Below, in pieces: positions 41,155-49,327 of a stretch of 64,000 bases of DNA. The stretch is from Methylibium sp. (GTDB taxonomy: Bacteria > Pseudomonadota > Gammaproteobacteria > Burkholderiales > Burkholderiaceae_C): positions 1-64,000 of the forward strand of contig PNNH01000084.1 in assembly GCA_013824165.1 (NCBI GenBank), given 5' to 3'. The notes beneath the pieces were generated by a model that ran no database searches, was not told where the DNA came from, and worked only from the letters and a program-made list of their open reading frames with translations. Both the position numbers and the translations under genes were made by a program. Numbering within the stretch: position 1 is the stretch's first letter; the number at the start of each line of letters is the position of its first letter.

Positions 41155-43332
41155 TCAGTTCGACAGCTCGGGCACGAAGGTGTCCAGGCCTGCAGAGATG
41201 AGTTCGGGCGGGATGTTCAGGGCCCAGGCTGTTGCCACGGCGGCCAGCAAAGTGTGCAGCTCGATGCTGATGCCGGCGGCAATGAAGCGCTTGTGCAGGG
41301 CGTCCAGATTGGCGCCCGATGTCTCGGACGCGCCATCGGCCAGCATGGCGGCGCCGCCATGCAGGAACACGGCACGGCCGCCCGCTTCGCGATGCGCCTT
41401 CAGTGCCTCGTTGGCGGCATCGGCGGCGTAGAACACCACATCGCCATCACACAACGGCGCCATCTCGACCAGCTTCGGGTGCTCGGCATTCAGCACCGCC
41501 ATGCCGTCAGGCAGCACCACGTCGATCTGCGTGCGCAGCACCTTGTAGAGCTGGTCCTCGTTGCGCACGTCGTAGGCGTCGAGCTCGCCCAGCGCGGCCA
41601 TGTCGGTGACGACACCGACGTGGCAACGGTCGTAGGCCAGGCCATCCTTCAGGATCGACGCGGCATCGTTCTCGGCCACCACGGCGTCGACGCCGCGGTT
41701 CATCAGCAGGCGATGGCCGGCGGCCCAGTTGGCGCTGTCGCGGCGCTCGACGCGGCGCGTGCCCAGGAACAGGCCGTCGCCGCAGGCCAGACCCACATGG
41801 CGGCCGTTCAGGTGCAGCAGCCAGGCCACCAGGCGAGCGATGTGCTTACCGCCTTGCGAAGCGGCCACGCCGACGATGGGAATGCGGCCGTTCTCTTCGC
41901 TGGCGAACAGGTGGTCGATGATGGCCTGGCCCACCGGCTGGGGCATGCCCTCGGCCGGCTTCAGGTGCATCAGCAGGCCCGGGCCGGCATTGACCTCAAC
42001 GACGGCGCCGCCGGTCTCGCTCAGGGGGCGCGAGATGTCCTCGCAGACCAAGTCGACGCCGGCGATGTCCAGCCCGATGGTGCGAGCGGCCAGCGCCACT
42101 GCATGGGCCACGTCGGGATGGACCTGGGCGGTGCAGTCGATCGCGACGTTGCCGTTGCGCTGGATCAGCACGCGCTGGCCGGCGGCCGGCACGGCCGTCG
42201 GGCTTAGACCTTGGCGCTGCAGATCGAGCAGCACGACCGGGTCTTCGGAGATGTCGATGCGGTTGAGCGGGAAGTCTTCGGTGGTGCCGCGGCGCGGGTC
42301 GGTGTTGATCTGCAGATCGATCAGCTGCACGACGGTGTGCTGGCCATCGCCGATGACCCAGGCCTCGTCGCCACGCGCGGCGGCCACCACCTGGCCGCCC
42401 ACCACCAGCAGGCGGTGCTCATTGCCGGGGATGTAGCGTTCCACCAGCACTTCGGAGCCTTCCTTGTCGGCCACGGCAAAGGCGGCCGCCACGTCTTCCT
42501 GCTTGCGCAGGTCCAGCGTGACGCCGCGGCCATGGTTGCCGTCCGAAGGCTTGACGACCACCGGTAGTCCCAGGTCCAGCGCGGCTTCCCAGGCGGCCTC
42601 GGCGGTCTTGACGGCAACGCCTTCCGGCACTGGCACGCCGACGGCCTTCAGCAGTGATTTGGTCAGGTCCTTGTCGCGGGCGATGCCTTCGGCAATCGCG
42701 CTGGTCATGTCGGTCTCGGCGGTCCAGATGCGGCGCTGACGCGCGCCGTGGCCCAGCTGCACCAGATTGCCGTCATTCAGGCGGATATGCGGAATGCGCC
42801 GCTCGGTGGCCGCCGCCACAATGGCGGCGGTGGAGGGGCCGAGGTAGCAGTCGTCCAGCTTGTCCCGCACCCGCGCCACGGCGGCTTCCACGTCGAAAGG
42901 ATCGCTGTTGATGGTGGCCATCAGCAAGGCATGGCCTTCGGCCAGCGCGCAGCGCGCCACCTGCTCGTCACGGGCGCGGAACACCATGCGGTAGACACCG
43001 TGCGTGGAGGTGGAGCGGGTCTGACCGAAGCCGGTGGGCATGCCGGAGAGGTTCAGCAGCTCAATCACCACATGCTCCAGCACATGGCCCATCCAGGTGC
43101 CGTCGGTCAGGCGTTCGAGAAAGCCGCCGCGCTCGCCGACGCCGCAGTGGTGCTCGGCAAGCGCCGGCAGCCGCTGCGTCAGGCGCTCATTGAAGCCGGG
43201 CAGCAGGTGCGAGGGGTGGTCTTCCAGGGCCCCCAGATCGAGCCAGGTTTCCAGTGCCGGGCGGTAGGTCCACATATTGGGACCGCGCAGGTAGTTGACC
43301 TGCAAAAGCTTGATGTCGTCGTGTCTGCTCAT
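41155..43332 (-). CDS. Truncated/degenerate cyanophycin synthetase paralogue (CphA2-like)
   Basis: The 725-residue product aligns with CphA in its N-terminal and ATP-grasp parts (VVVKPSDGNHGRGVTLDL intact). In the Mur-ligase part the P-loop has become VGVAASQGGKHIARLV, without the GxxGK(S/T) pattern. The C-terminal ~130 residues of the ligase are missing: the protein ends in EPLIS-like sequence PPELISAGLDTFVPE where CphA continues into its third domain. This resembles CphA2 of cyanobacteria, which has one active site and joins beta-Asp-Arg dipeptides, but independent loss is possible. The start (MSRHDDIKLLQVN) is at 43332. It is divergent from the ABC gene and precedes cphA by 32 nt. Confidence 0.9.
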   Translation of the reverse strand: MSRHDDIKLLQVNYLRGPNMWTYRPALETWLDLGALEDHPSHLLPGFNERLTQRLPALAEHHCGVGERGGFLERLTDGTWMGHVLEHVVIELLNLSGMPTGFGQTRSTSTHGVYRMVFRARDEQVARCALAEGHALLMATINSDPFDVEAAVARVRDKLDDCYLGPSTAAIVAAATERRIPHIRLNDGNLVQLGHGARQRRIWTAETDMTSAIAEGIARDKDLTKSLLKAVGVPVPEGVAVKTAEAAWEAALDLGLPVVVKPSDGNHGRGVTLDLRKQEDVAAAFAVADKEGSEVLVERYIPGNEHRLLVVGGQVVAAARGDEAWVIGDGQHTVVQLIDLQINTDPRRGTTEDFPLNRIDISEDPVVLLDLQRQGLSPTAVPAAGQRVLIQRNGNVAIDCTAQVHPDVAHAVALAARTIGLDIAGVDLVCEDISRPLSETGGAVVEVNAGPGLLMHLKPAEGMPQPVGQAIIDHLFASEENGRIPIVGVAASQGGKHIARLVAWLLHLNGRHVGLACGDGLFLGTRRVERRDSANWAAGHRLLMNRGVDAVVAENDAASILKDGLAYDRCHVGVVTDMAALGELDAYDVRNEDQLYKVLRTQIDVVLPDGMAVLNAEHPKLVEMAPLCDGDVVFYAADAANEALKAHREAGGRAVFLHGGAAMLADGASETSGANLDALHKRFIAAGISIELHTLLAAVATAWALNIPPELISAGLDTFVPELSN

Positions 43333-43536
43333 GGAAAAAGCGCCTGGATTGGGCCTGGACGGCTTGCCGGAAATGGGCAAGGTTGCAATTGTGCTCGCTT
43401 CGGGGCCGGCTGGCGCCGGTCGCGGGTGTTAGTGCCCGCTTCTCGCTATTGCTGCCTTGATCGGTGAAAATCCTTGATTAGCAAGGCGCCGATTTGCGCC
43501 CAGAGCCCGCCCGGGCGGCGTAGGCGAAGAAAAAGA

Positions 43537-45846
43537 ATGCAGCATCACCATCCTGTTGTCGGGCCGGAACAGCATCCGGAATTGGCCGCCGTTCAGTCAC
43601 GGCTCATGCCAGAGGAGAACGTCCTGGCCAGCCTGGACGTTGACCTGGACTCGCGCTTGAGTTTCGCGCGGGGGCTGCTGGTGCTGAGCAATCAGCGCCT
43701 GCTGGGTTGGGATCCGGCCAGCCGGCAGTGGTCGGAATGGCGCATCAGCCCGGATATGCAGCTGCGGATATCCGACCATGCCGGTGTGGGCAGCCTGGAA
43801 CTTGTGGGCCCCCAGCAACGTTTTGCGCTGTGGCGCTTCACCCTGCAGGTGAACCTGCAGGCCCAGCGCTTTGCCGAACAGTTTGAGCGCCTGCAGGCGC
43901 AGGGGCAGGGCAGCCCCGAGGGCAGCGAGGACGAGGCCGAGTATTGCCCCAGCTGCCACGCGCCGCTGCCGCCCGAGAGTGAGGAGTGCCCGAGTTGCGC
44001 ACGCGAGCTGCACACGCCGCCCTCCACCTGGGTGCTGCTGCGGTTGGGCCGCTTTGCCAAGCCCTACCAGTGGGAGTTGCTGCTGGGCTTTGTGCTGATG
44101 CTGGGATCAACTGCCGCCACGCTGGTGGCGCCGTATCTCTCGATGCCGCTGATGGACGAGGTGCTGATCCCGTTCCAGCAAGGCCAGCAGATCGACTCCA
44201 GCCTGGTGGCGCTCTATCTGGGCGGGCTGTTCGCCGCGGCCCTGGTGTCCTGGCTGCTGGGCTGGGCCAAGACCTACATCCTGGCGCTGGCCTCGGAGCG
44301 CATCGCCGCCGATCTGCGCACGGCCACCTTCGAGCATCTGCTCAGCCTGTCGCTGGAGTACTTCGGCAACAAGCGCACCGGCGATCTGATGGCGCGCATC
44401 GGCAGCGAGACCGACCGCATCAGCGTGTTCCTGTCCCTGCATGCGCTGGACTTCATCACCGATGTGCTGATGCTGCTGATGACGGCGGCCATCCTGTTCT
44501 CGATCAATCCCTGGCTGGCGCTGGCCACCCTGCTGCCGCTGCCTTTCATCGGCTGGATGATCCACATGGTGCGCGACCGCCTGCGCACCGGCTTCGAGAA
44601 GATCGACCGCGTCTGGGGCGAGGTGACCTCGGTGCTGGCCGACACCATCCCGGGCATTCGCGTGGTCAAGGCCTTCGCGCAGGAAAAGCGCGAGGCGCAG
44701 CGCTTCCGTGAAGCCAACCGGCACAACCTGGAGGTCAATGACCGGCTCAACAAAACCTGGAGCCTTTTCACGCCCAGCGTCTCGCTGCTGACCGAGATCG
44801 GTCTGCTGGTGGTCTGGGCCTTCGGCATCTATCTGGTGGCGGGCGGCGACATCACCGTCGGCGTGCTGACTGCCTTCATCGCCTACATCGGCCGCTTCTA
44901 CGGCCGGCTGGATTCGATGAGCCGAATCGTCTCGGTGACGCAGAAGGCCGCGGCTGGCGCCAAGCGCATCTTCGATATCCTCGACCACCAGTCGAATGTG
45001 CCGGAGCCGACCCAGCCGGTGCAGCTGTCCAAGGTCGAAGGCGGGCTGCAGATCCAGGACATCGGCTTCCGTTATGGCAACCGCGCGGTGATCCGCGGCG
45101 TGTCGCTGGACATCAAGCCGGGCGAGATGATCGGCCTGGTCGGTCACAGCGGCTCGGGAAAGAGCACGCTGGTCAATCTGATCTGCCGCTTCTACGACGT
45201 CACCGAAGGCGCCATCCGCATGGACGGCGTCGACCTGCGCCGCATTGCGGTGGCCGATTACCGCAGCCATATCGGCCTGGTGCTGCAGGAACCCTTCCTG
45301 TTCTTCGGCACCATCGCCGAGAACATCGCCTACGGCAAGCCGGACGCCAGCCGCGAGGAGATCGTGGCCGCCGCGCGCGCCGCCCATGCGCATGAGTTCA
45401 TCCTGCGCCTGCCGCAAGGCTACGACTCGCTGGTCGGCGAACGCGGCCAGGGTCTGTCGGGTGGCGAGCGCCAGCGCATCTCGATCGCGCGCGCCTTGCT
45501 GATCAATCCGCGCCTGCTGATCCTGGACGAGGCCACCTCGGCGGTCGACACCGAGACCGAGAAGGAAATCCAGAAGGCGCTGGACAACCTGGTGAAGGGG
45601 CGCACGACGATCGCCATCGCACACCGCCTGTCCACTCTGCGCAAGGCCGACCGCCTGGTGGTGATGGACCGTGGCCAGATCGTTGAAGTCGGCCCGCATG
45701 ATGAGCTGATGGCCAAGCAGGGTGCCTACTGGCGCCTGTACGAAGCGCAGGCACGGCGTGCCGAAGCGGAGGCGCAGGAGGAGTCGGAGCCCGAGATGCC
45801 CGAGTTGCCGCCCAACCCCAATGCCCATACCGAGGAGCAGCGATGA
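43537..45846 (+). CDS. ABC exporter with N-terminal PH-like and zinc-ribbon regions (cyanophycin-associated)
   Basis: The 769-residue product has three parts. Residues about 10-125 form a beta-rich region resembling bacterial PH-like domains (VLASLDVDLDSRLSFARGLL and VLSNQRLLGW). Residues about 138-160 hold a zinc ribbon, CPSC-x10-CPSC. Residues about 180-760 are a type-I ABC exporter: six membrane helices, Walker A GHSGSGKST, signature LSGGERQR and Walker B LLILDEATSAVD. The first two are not usual for ABC exporters. From memory, such proteins are annotated near cyanophycin genes. The cargo is unknown. It is divergent from the cphA paralogue and overlaps the DUF1854 gene by 4 nt. Confidence 0.85.
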   Translation: MQHHHPVVGPEQHPELAAVQSRLMPEENVLASLDVDLDSRLSFARGLLVLSNQRLLGWDPASRQWSEWRISPDMQLRISDHAGVGSLELVGPQQRFALWRFTLQVNLQAQRFAEQFERLQAQGQGSPEGSEDEAEYCPSCHAPLPPESEECPSCARELHTPPSTWVLLRLGRFAKPYQWELLLGFVLMLGSTAATLVAPYLSMPLMDEVLIPFQQGQQIDSSLVALYLGGLFAAALVSWLLGWAKTYILALASERIAADLRTATFEHLLSLSLEYFGNKRTGDLMARIGSETDRISVFLSLHALDFITDVLMLLMTAAILFSINPWLALATLLPLPFIGWMIHMVRDRLRTGFEKIDRVWGEVTSVLADTIPGIRVVKAFAQEKREAQRFREANRHNLEVNDRLNKTWSLFTPSVSLLTEIGLLVVWAFGIYLVAGGDITVGVLTAFIAYIGRFYGRLDSMSRIVSVTQKAAAGAKRIFDILDHQSNVPEPTQPVQLSKVEGGLQIQDIGFRYGNRAVIRGVSLDIKPGEMIGLVGHSGSGKSTLVNLICRFYDVTEGAIRMDGVDLRRIAVADYRSHIGLVLQEPFLFFGTIAENIAYGKPDASREEIVAAARAAHAHEFILRLPQGYDSLVGERGQGLSGGERQRISIARALLINPRLLILDEATSAVDTETEKEIQKALDNLVKGRTTIAIAHRLSTLRKADRLVVMDRGQIVEVGPHDELMAKQGAYWRLYEAQARRAEAEAQEESEPEMPELPPNPNAHTEEQR

Positions 45847-46313
45847 GCGCGCCTGGCTTGCAACTTTCCCGCAACGCCTTCGGGCGACTGGTGCTGGTGG
45901 ACCCGCAGGGTGTCGAGCATGTGGGCGTGAGCCCGGTGCGCGCGCATCCGATCTCGGCGCCCGACGAAGGCATTTCGCTGGTCGGCACCGACGGCCATGA
46001 GCTGGCCTGGATCGAGCGCCTGTCGGCCCTGCCCGCGGCCGAGCGCAAATTGCTGGAGGCCGAGTTCGCCAGCCGCGAATTCATGCCGACCGTGAAGGCC
46101 ATTCTTTCGGTCTCGACCTTTTCCACGCCCAGCCAGTGGACCGTGGCCACCGACCGTGGCGAGACTCAGTTCATCCTGCGGACCGAGGAGGACATCCGTC
46201 GCCTCGATCAGGGCCGGCTGTTGATCTCCAGCAGCCACGGCATCCAGTTCCAGCTGCCGGACCGGTTTGCGCTGGACCGGCAGTCCAAGAAGCTGCTCGA
46301 GCGCTTCCTCTAG
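45843..46313 (+). CDS. DUF1854 family protein (cyanophycin-associated)
   Basis: The 156-residue product starts MSAPGLQLSRNAFGRLVLVD. It is soluble with mostly beta-strands and no signal peptide. The region with VGVSPVRAHPISAPDEGISL and the C-terminal DRFALDRQSKKLLERFL match the DUF1854 family as I recall it, which recurs next to cyanophycin synthetase genes and an ABC transporter. Start and stop (ATGA, 45843-45846) overlap the transporter gene, so it is likely made in step with it, for example as a regulatory subunit. The biochemical role is not known. Confidence 0.85.
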   Translation: MSAPGLQLSRNAFGRLVLVDPQGVEHVGVSPVRAHPISAPDEGISLVGTDGHELAWIERLSALPAAERKLLEAEFASREFMPTVKAILSVSTFSTPSQWTVATDRGETQFILRTEEDIRRLDQGRLLISSSHGIQFQLPDRFALDRQSKKLLERFL

Positions 46314-46332
46314 GGTTCCGCGGGACAGGACA

Positions 46333-46367
46333 CTAGGGCCCGTTGCTGTAGCGTTAACAGGCCCTAG
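46333..46367. terminator. Inverted repeat between convergent DUF1854 and exoD genes
   Basis: CTAGGGCC at 46333-46340 pairs perfectly with GGCCCTAG at 46360-46367 over a 19-nt loop. The minus-strand exoD stop codon (46364-46366) is within the right arm. A hairpin could form in both transcripts; no T-run follows. Confidence 0.5.
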
Positions 46368-46957
46368 ATCGGCAGCCAGGTCTGTCCGAGTTGCCAGGCG
46401 CCCCAGGCCAGCGTTGCGGTGAAGAGCATGGCCAACACGCTGACCAGGCCGCCCAGCAGCATCAGGACGCCGTCCCGGAACACCATGCCGAGGCCGAACA
46501 GGCTGATGGCGATGGCCGGCAGCACATTGCCAAACGGGATGGGAAGGATGATGAGTCCGGCCATCAGTGCGACGGTCAGTGCCGTCGCACGCTGTGCCGC
46601 CGAGGCAAAAGCCGCGGGCAGGCGCGGCCGAGCGGCCCGACCGGCCAAGTCGTACATCGTGGCCTGAATCTCAAGCACGCGCCGCGCCCAGCGGGCGGGC
46701 ATGTTGAAGCCTGACACCCGGTCTGGCAGGCGCAGCTCTTCCTGCTGGCGCCACAGACCCAGCGACAGGCCGGCCAGGCCCATGCCCAGCACGGTGCCGA
46801 CACCGGCCACAGGCAGCATGCAGGGCAAGGCAAGCAGGATCAGCAGCGAGCCGATCGCGGCCCGTCCTTGCAGAGCGGCAAGCTCGCCTACCGCAACGCT
46901 CTGCTCGCCAAGTCTGCGAGCAGCTTTCCTCAGCCGTAGCGGCAGCGAACTCTGCAT
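46364..46957 (-). CDS. ExoD family membrane protein
   Basis: The 197-residue product has a basic N-terminus and about four or five membrane helices, with the conserved PCMLPVAGVGTVLGMGLA region and a later ALMAGLIILPIPFGNVLPA. This fits the ExoD family (exopolysaccharide synthesis protein of rhizobia, whose mechanism is unclear). It is convergent with DUF1854 and lies 19 nt after the Bax-inhibitor-type gene on the same strand, so the two may be co-transcribed. A role in exopolysaccharide is not supported by other neighbours. Confidence 0.85.
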   Translation of the reverse strand: MQSSLPLRLRKAARRLGEQSVAVGELAALQGRAAIGSLLILLALPCMLPVAGVGTVLGMGLAGLSLGLWRQQEELRLPDRVSGFNMPARWARRVLEIQATMYDLAGRAARPRLPAAFASAAQRATALTVALMAGLIILPIPFGNVLPAIAISLFGLGMVFRDGVLMLLGGLVSVLAMLFTATLAWGAWQLGQTWLPI

Positions 46958-46976
46958 CGAGTCAGGCCTTCGCGCG

Positions 46977-47690
46977 TCAGTCGTCCGACCCGCCGCCCAT
47001 GCCGAACAAGGCGAGCAGTGCGCTGAACATGTTGTAGATCGACAGGTACAGGCCCACGGTGGCCAGCACGTAGTTGGTCTCGCCGCCGTTCACAATGCGG
47101 CTGGTCTCCATCAGCATCAGGCCGGCTGACAGCAGGGCCACCATCGCAGCCACGGCCAAGGCCAGGGCCGGGATCTGGAAGAAGGCCGCGCCCAAGCCGG
47201 CGACCAGCGCGATCACCATGCCGATCAGCAGGAAGCTGCCCATGAAGCTGAAATCGCGTTTGCTAACCAGCGCGAAGGCGGACAGGGTCAGGAAGCTGGC
47301 GCCGGTGGCAGCCAGGGCCATCGCCACGCTGTGCCCGCCGCCGGGCAGCGAAAGCACTGCGGTCAACTGGGGCGCGATGGTGTAGCCGAGGAAGCCGGTC
47401 AGCGCAAAGATGGCGGGCAGCGACCAGGCGCTGTTCTGCAGCTTGTGAACCAGGAACAGCAGGCCGAAGCTGCCGACCAGGCTAATCAGCAGGCCGGGGG
47501 CGGGCGCCTTCATGGCCACGGCCGCGCTGGCGGTCAAGGCGCTGAACAGCAAGGTCAGCGACAGCAGCGCGTAGGTGTTGCGCAGCACGCGTTGCACGGC
47601 CGGGCTGTGGCGCCCGGCGGCATCGGTGGCTGGCAGGTGCTGGTGCGCGCCCAGGGTCTGGGCGGCTTGGTTCGAGTTCAGAGGTTCCAT
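46977..47690 (-). CDS. Bax inhibitor-1/YccA family membrane protein
   Basis: The 237-residue product has seven membrane helices after a ~45-residue hydrophilic tail, ending in GLYLSIYNMFSALLALFG and an acidic C-terminus (GGGSDD). These features are typical of the Bax inhibitor-1/YccA family. E. coli YccA modulates the FtsH protease; others are calcium-leak channels. The ATG at 47690 has GGAGACC just upstream and is preferred over a longer frame. It is divergent from an NhaR-like regulator gene. Confidence 0.9.
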   Translation of the reverse strand: MEPLNSNQAAQTLGAHQHLPATDAAGRHSPAVQRVLRNTYALLSLTLLFSALTASAAVAMKAPAPGLLISLVGSFGLLFLVHKLQNSAWSLPAIFALTGFLGYTIAPQLTAVLSLPGGGHSVAMALAATGASFLTLSAFALVSKRDFSFMGSFLLIGMVIALVAGLGAAFFQIPALALAVAAMVALLSAGLMLMETSRIVNGGETNYVLATVGLYLSIYNMFSALLALFGMGGGSDD

Positions 47691-47795
47691 GAGGGGTCTC
47701 CTGCAGTAGGGACGGAAAGGGTCAGCGGCACGATAGCCGTCAAGGGCAGTACAAAAAAGCAGAGAATGGCTGATCAATACTTCTGGAAATCAGAA

Positions 47796-48680
47796 ATGAG
47801 TCAGGGCTTCAACTACAAGCACCTCTACTACTTCTGGGTGGTCGCCAAGGAAGGTGGTGTCTCGCGAGCTGCCGAACGCCTGGGCATGGCGGTGCAGACT
47901 GTCAGCACCCAGGTGCGGGAATTGGAGCGGGCGCTGGGCTACACCCTGCTCAAGCCGGCCGGCCGAGGGCTGGCGCTGACTGAGGCCGGCCAGGCGGCCT
48001 TGCGCCAGGCTGAGCAGATCTTCCAGCTGGGCATGGCCTTGCCGGGCGTGGTGGCGGATGCGGTGGCGGCTCCGTCGATGCGGCTGGCGGTCGGCATCTC
48101 CAACGGCCTGCCCAAGCTGCTGGTGCGGCAGCTGCTGCTCCCTGTGCTGGGCGAGCCGAACCTGCGCTTGCTCTGTCATGAAGACCGTTTCGAGGATCTG
48201 CTGGCTGAGCTGGCCCTGCATCGCCTGGATGTGGTGCTGGCGGACCGGCCCGCACCCAGCAACCCGAATCTGAAGCTCTACAGCCACTCGCTGGGCAGCT
48301 CGCCGGTGGCCTGGTTTGCGCCGGCGGAGTTGCTCGATGAGGCGAGGCATGACTTTCCGGCATCCCTGGCGCGCGTTCCGGTGCTGCTGCCGACCACCCA
48401 TGCGGGGGTGCGGGCAAGGCTGGACCAGTGGTTTGAGCGTCAGGGCGTCAAGCCCCGCATCGTCGGGGAATTCGAGGATGCAGCCCTGCTTGCGACCTTC
48501 GGTGCAGGGGGCATGGGCGTGTTCCCTGCGGCCGATCTGGCCCATGCCAAGCTGGCCGAACGCTACCGACTGAGCCGGGTCGCGCTGTGTGACGGTGTCG
48601 ACGAGCACTTCTATGCCATCGACACGGCCAAGCGCGTGGCCCATCCCTTGGTCAGACGCCTGCTGCCGGCGGCAGACTGA
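47796..48680 (+). CDS. LysR-family regulator, NhaR-like
   Basis: The 294-residue product has an N-terminal LysR helix-turn-helix in the NhaR style (MSQGFNYKHLYYFWVVAKEG and LGMAVQTVSTQVRELERALG) and an effector-binding domain from about residue 95. NhaR activates sodium/proton antiporter genes in response to Na+, and no antiporter is nearby, so the target is uncertain. An in-frame ATG at 47766 is upstream; 47796 matches the family start. The 105-nt divergent region with the Bax-inhibitor-type gene includes CTGAT (47770-47774) and ATCAG (47789-47793), a possible operator. Confidence 0.88.
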   Translation: MSQGFNYKHLYYFWVVAKEGGVSRAAERLGMAVQTVSTQVRELERALGYTLLKPAGRGLALTEAGQAALRQAEQIFQLGMALPGVVADAVAAPSMRLAVGISNGLPKLLVRQLLLPVLGEPNLRLLCHEDRFEDLLAELALHRLDVVLADRPAPSNPNLKLYSHSLGSSPVAWFAPAELLDEARHDFPASLARVPVLLPTTHAGVRARLDQWFERQGVKPRIVGEFEDAALLATFGAGGMGVFPAADLAHAKLAERYRLSRVALCDGVDEHFYAIDTAKRVAHPLVRRLLPAAD

Positions 48681-48775
48681 AGGCCTGGATGAGGGGGATC
48701 GGTGACTGCAGAGCTGAGCGCCGGTCAAGCCCGGTCAGACCCGATGCCAACCCACGGCGCTGATGTTTACAATTG

Positions 48776-48791
48776 ACGTTTACGTAAACGT
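48776..48791 (+). promoter_or_regulatory. LiuR-like palindromic operator for the leucine catabolism operon
   Basis: ACGTTTACGTAAACGT is a perfect 16-bp palindrome. It overlaps a TTGACG at 48773-48778 and lies 42 nt before the thioesterase ATG. LiuR, a MerR-type regulator of branched-chain amino-acid catabolism in proteobacteria, is known to bind TTTACGTAAACG-like sites. The isovaleryl-CoA dehydrogenase gene in this operon fits that regulon. No liuR gene is in the window. Confidence 0.75.
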
Positions 48792-48833
48792 AACCCGACC
48801 GTCTCGCCGGTCGCCTACCTGGAGTCAGCGCCC

Positions 48834-49292
48834 ATGCAGCCTGCGGATCCGCTCTACGCACAGCGCCTGCGCGACTCTTTTGAGCGTCAGGCCGTGATGA
48901 AGACGCTGGGCGCTGAGCTGGCTTCCGTTCAGCCCGGCAAGGTGTGCATCACGATGTGGCACCGGCCCGAGCTGACACAGCAGCACGGCTTTTTGCATGC
49001 TGGCATCGTGTCAACGGCGCTGGACTCGGCCTGCGGTTACGCGGCCTACAGCCTGATGCCTGAAGAGGCCGCCGTGCTGACCATCGAGTTCAAGGTCAAT
49101 CTGCTCTCACCCGCCCGAGGCCCCTGGTTCTGTTGCGAGGCCGAAGTGCTGAAGCCGGGCCGAACGATCTCGGTCGTCGAAGGGCGGGTCTGGGGTGCTG
49201 CTGCACCTGACGATCAAGCAAACAGAAAACTGGTGGCCAGCATGAGCGCCACCGTGATGACAGTGCTGGGCCGCGATGGCCTGAAGTACTGA
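48834..49292 (+). CDS. PaaI-family hotdog thioesterase
   Basis: The 152-residue product is a hotdog-fold thioesterase; the [20 protein letters not shown] motif holds the catalytic-region His-Gly and Asp. It would cleave acyl-CoA thioesters and could relieve CoA sequestration during leucine or aromatic breakdown. It is the first gene after the LiuR-like palindrome and 35 nt before the isovaleryl-CoA dehydrogenase. No membrane segment is present. The acyl group is unknown. Confidence 0.88.
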   Translation: MQPADPLYAQRLRDSFERQAVMKTLGAELASVQPGKVCITMWHRPELTQQHGFLHAGIVSTALDSACGYAAYSLMPEEAAVLTIEFKVNLLSPARGPWFCCEAEVLKPGRTISVVEGRVWGAAAPDDQANRKLVASMSATVMTVLGRDGLKY

Positions 49293-49327
49293 AAAGACAG
49301 CCAAGCCAACACAAGAAGGAGACTCTG

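Noticed and set aside
38624-41431. 935-codon open frame antisense to cphA
   Set aside because: It is a shadow frame produced by high GC content; the opposite strand has a full, recognisable cyanophycin synthetase and this frame has odd His/Arg/Gln-rich composition.
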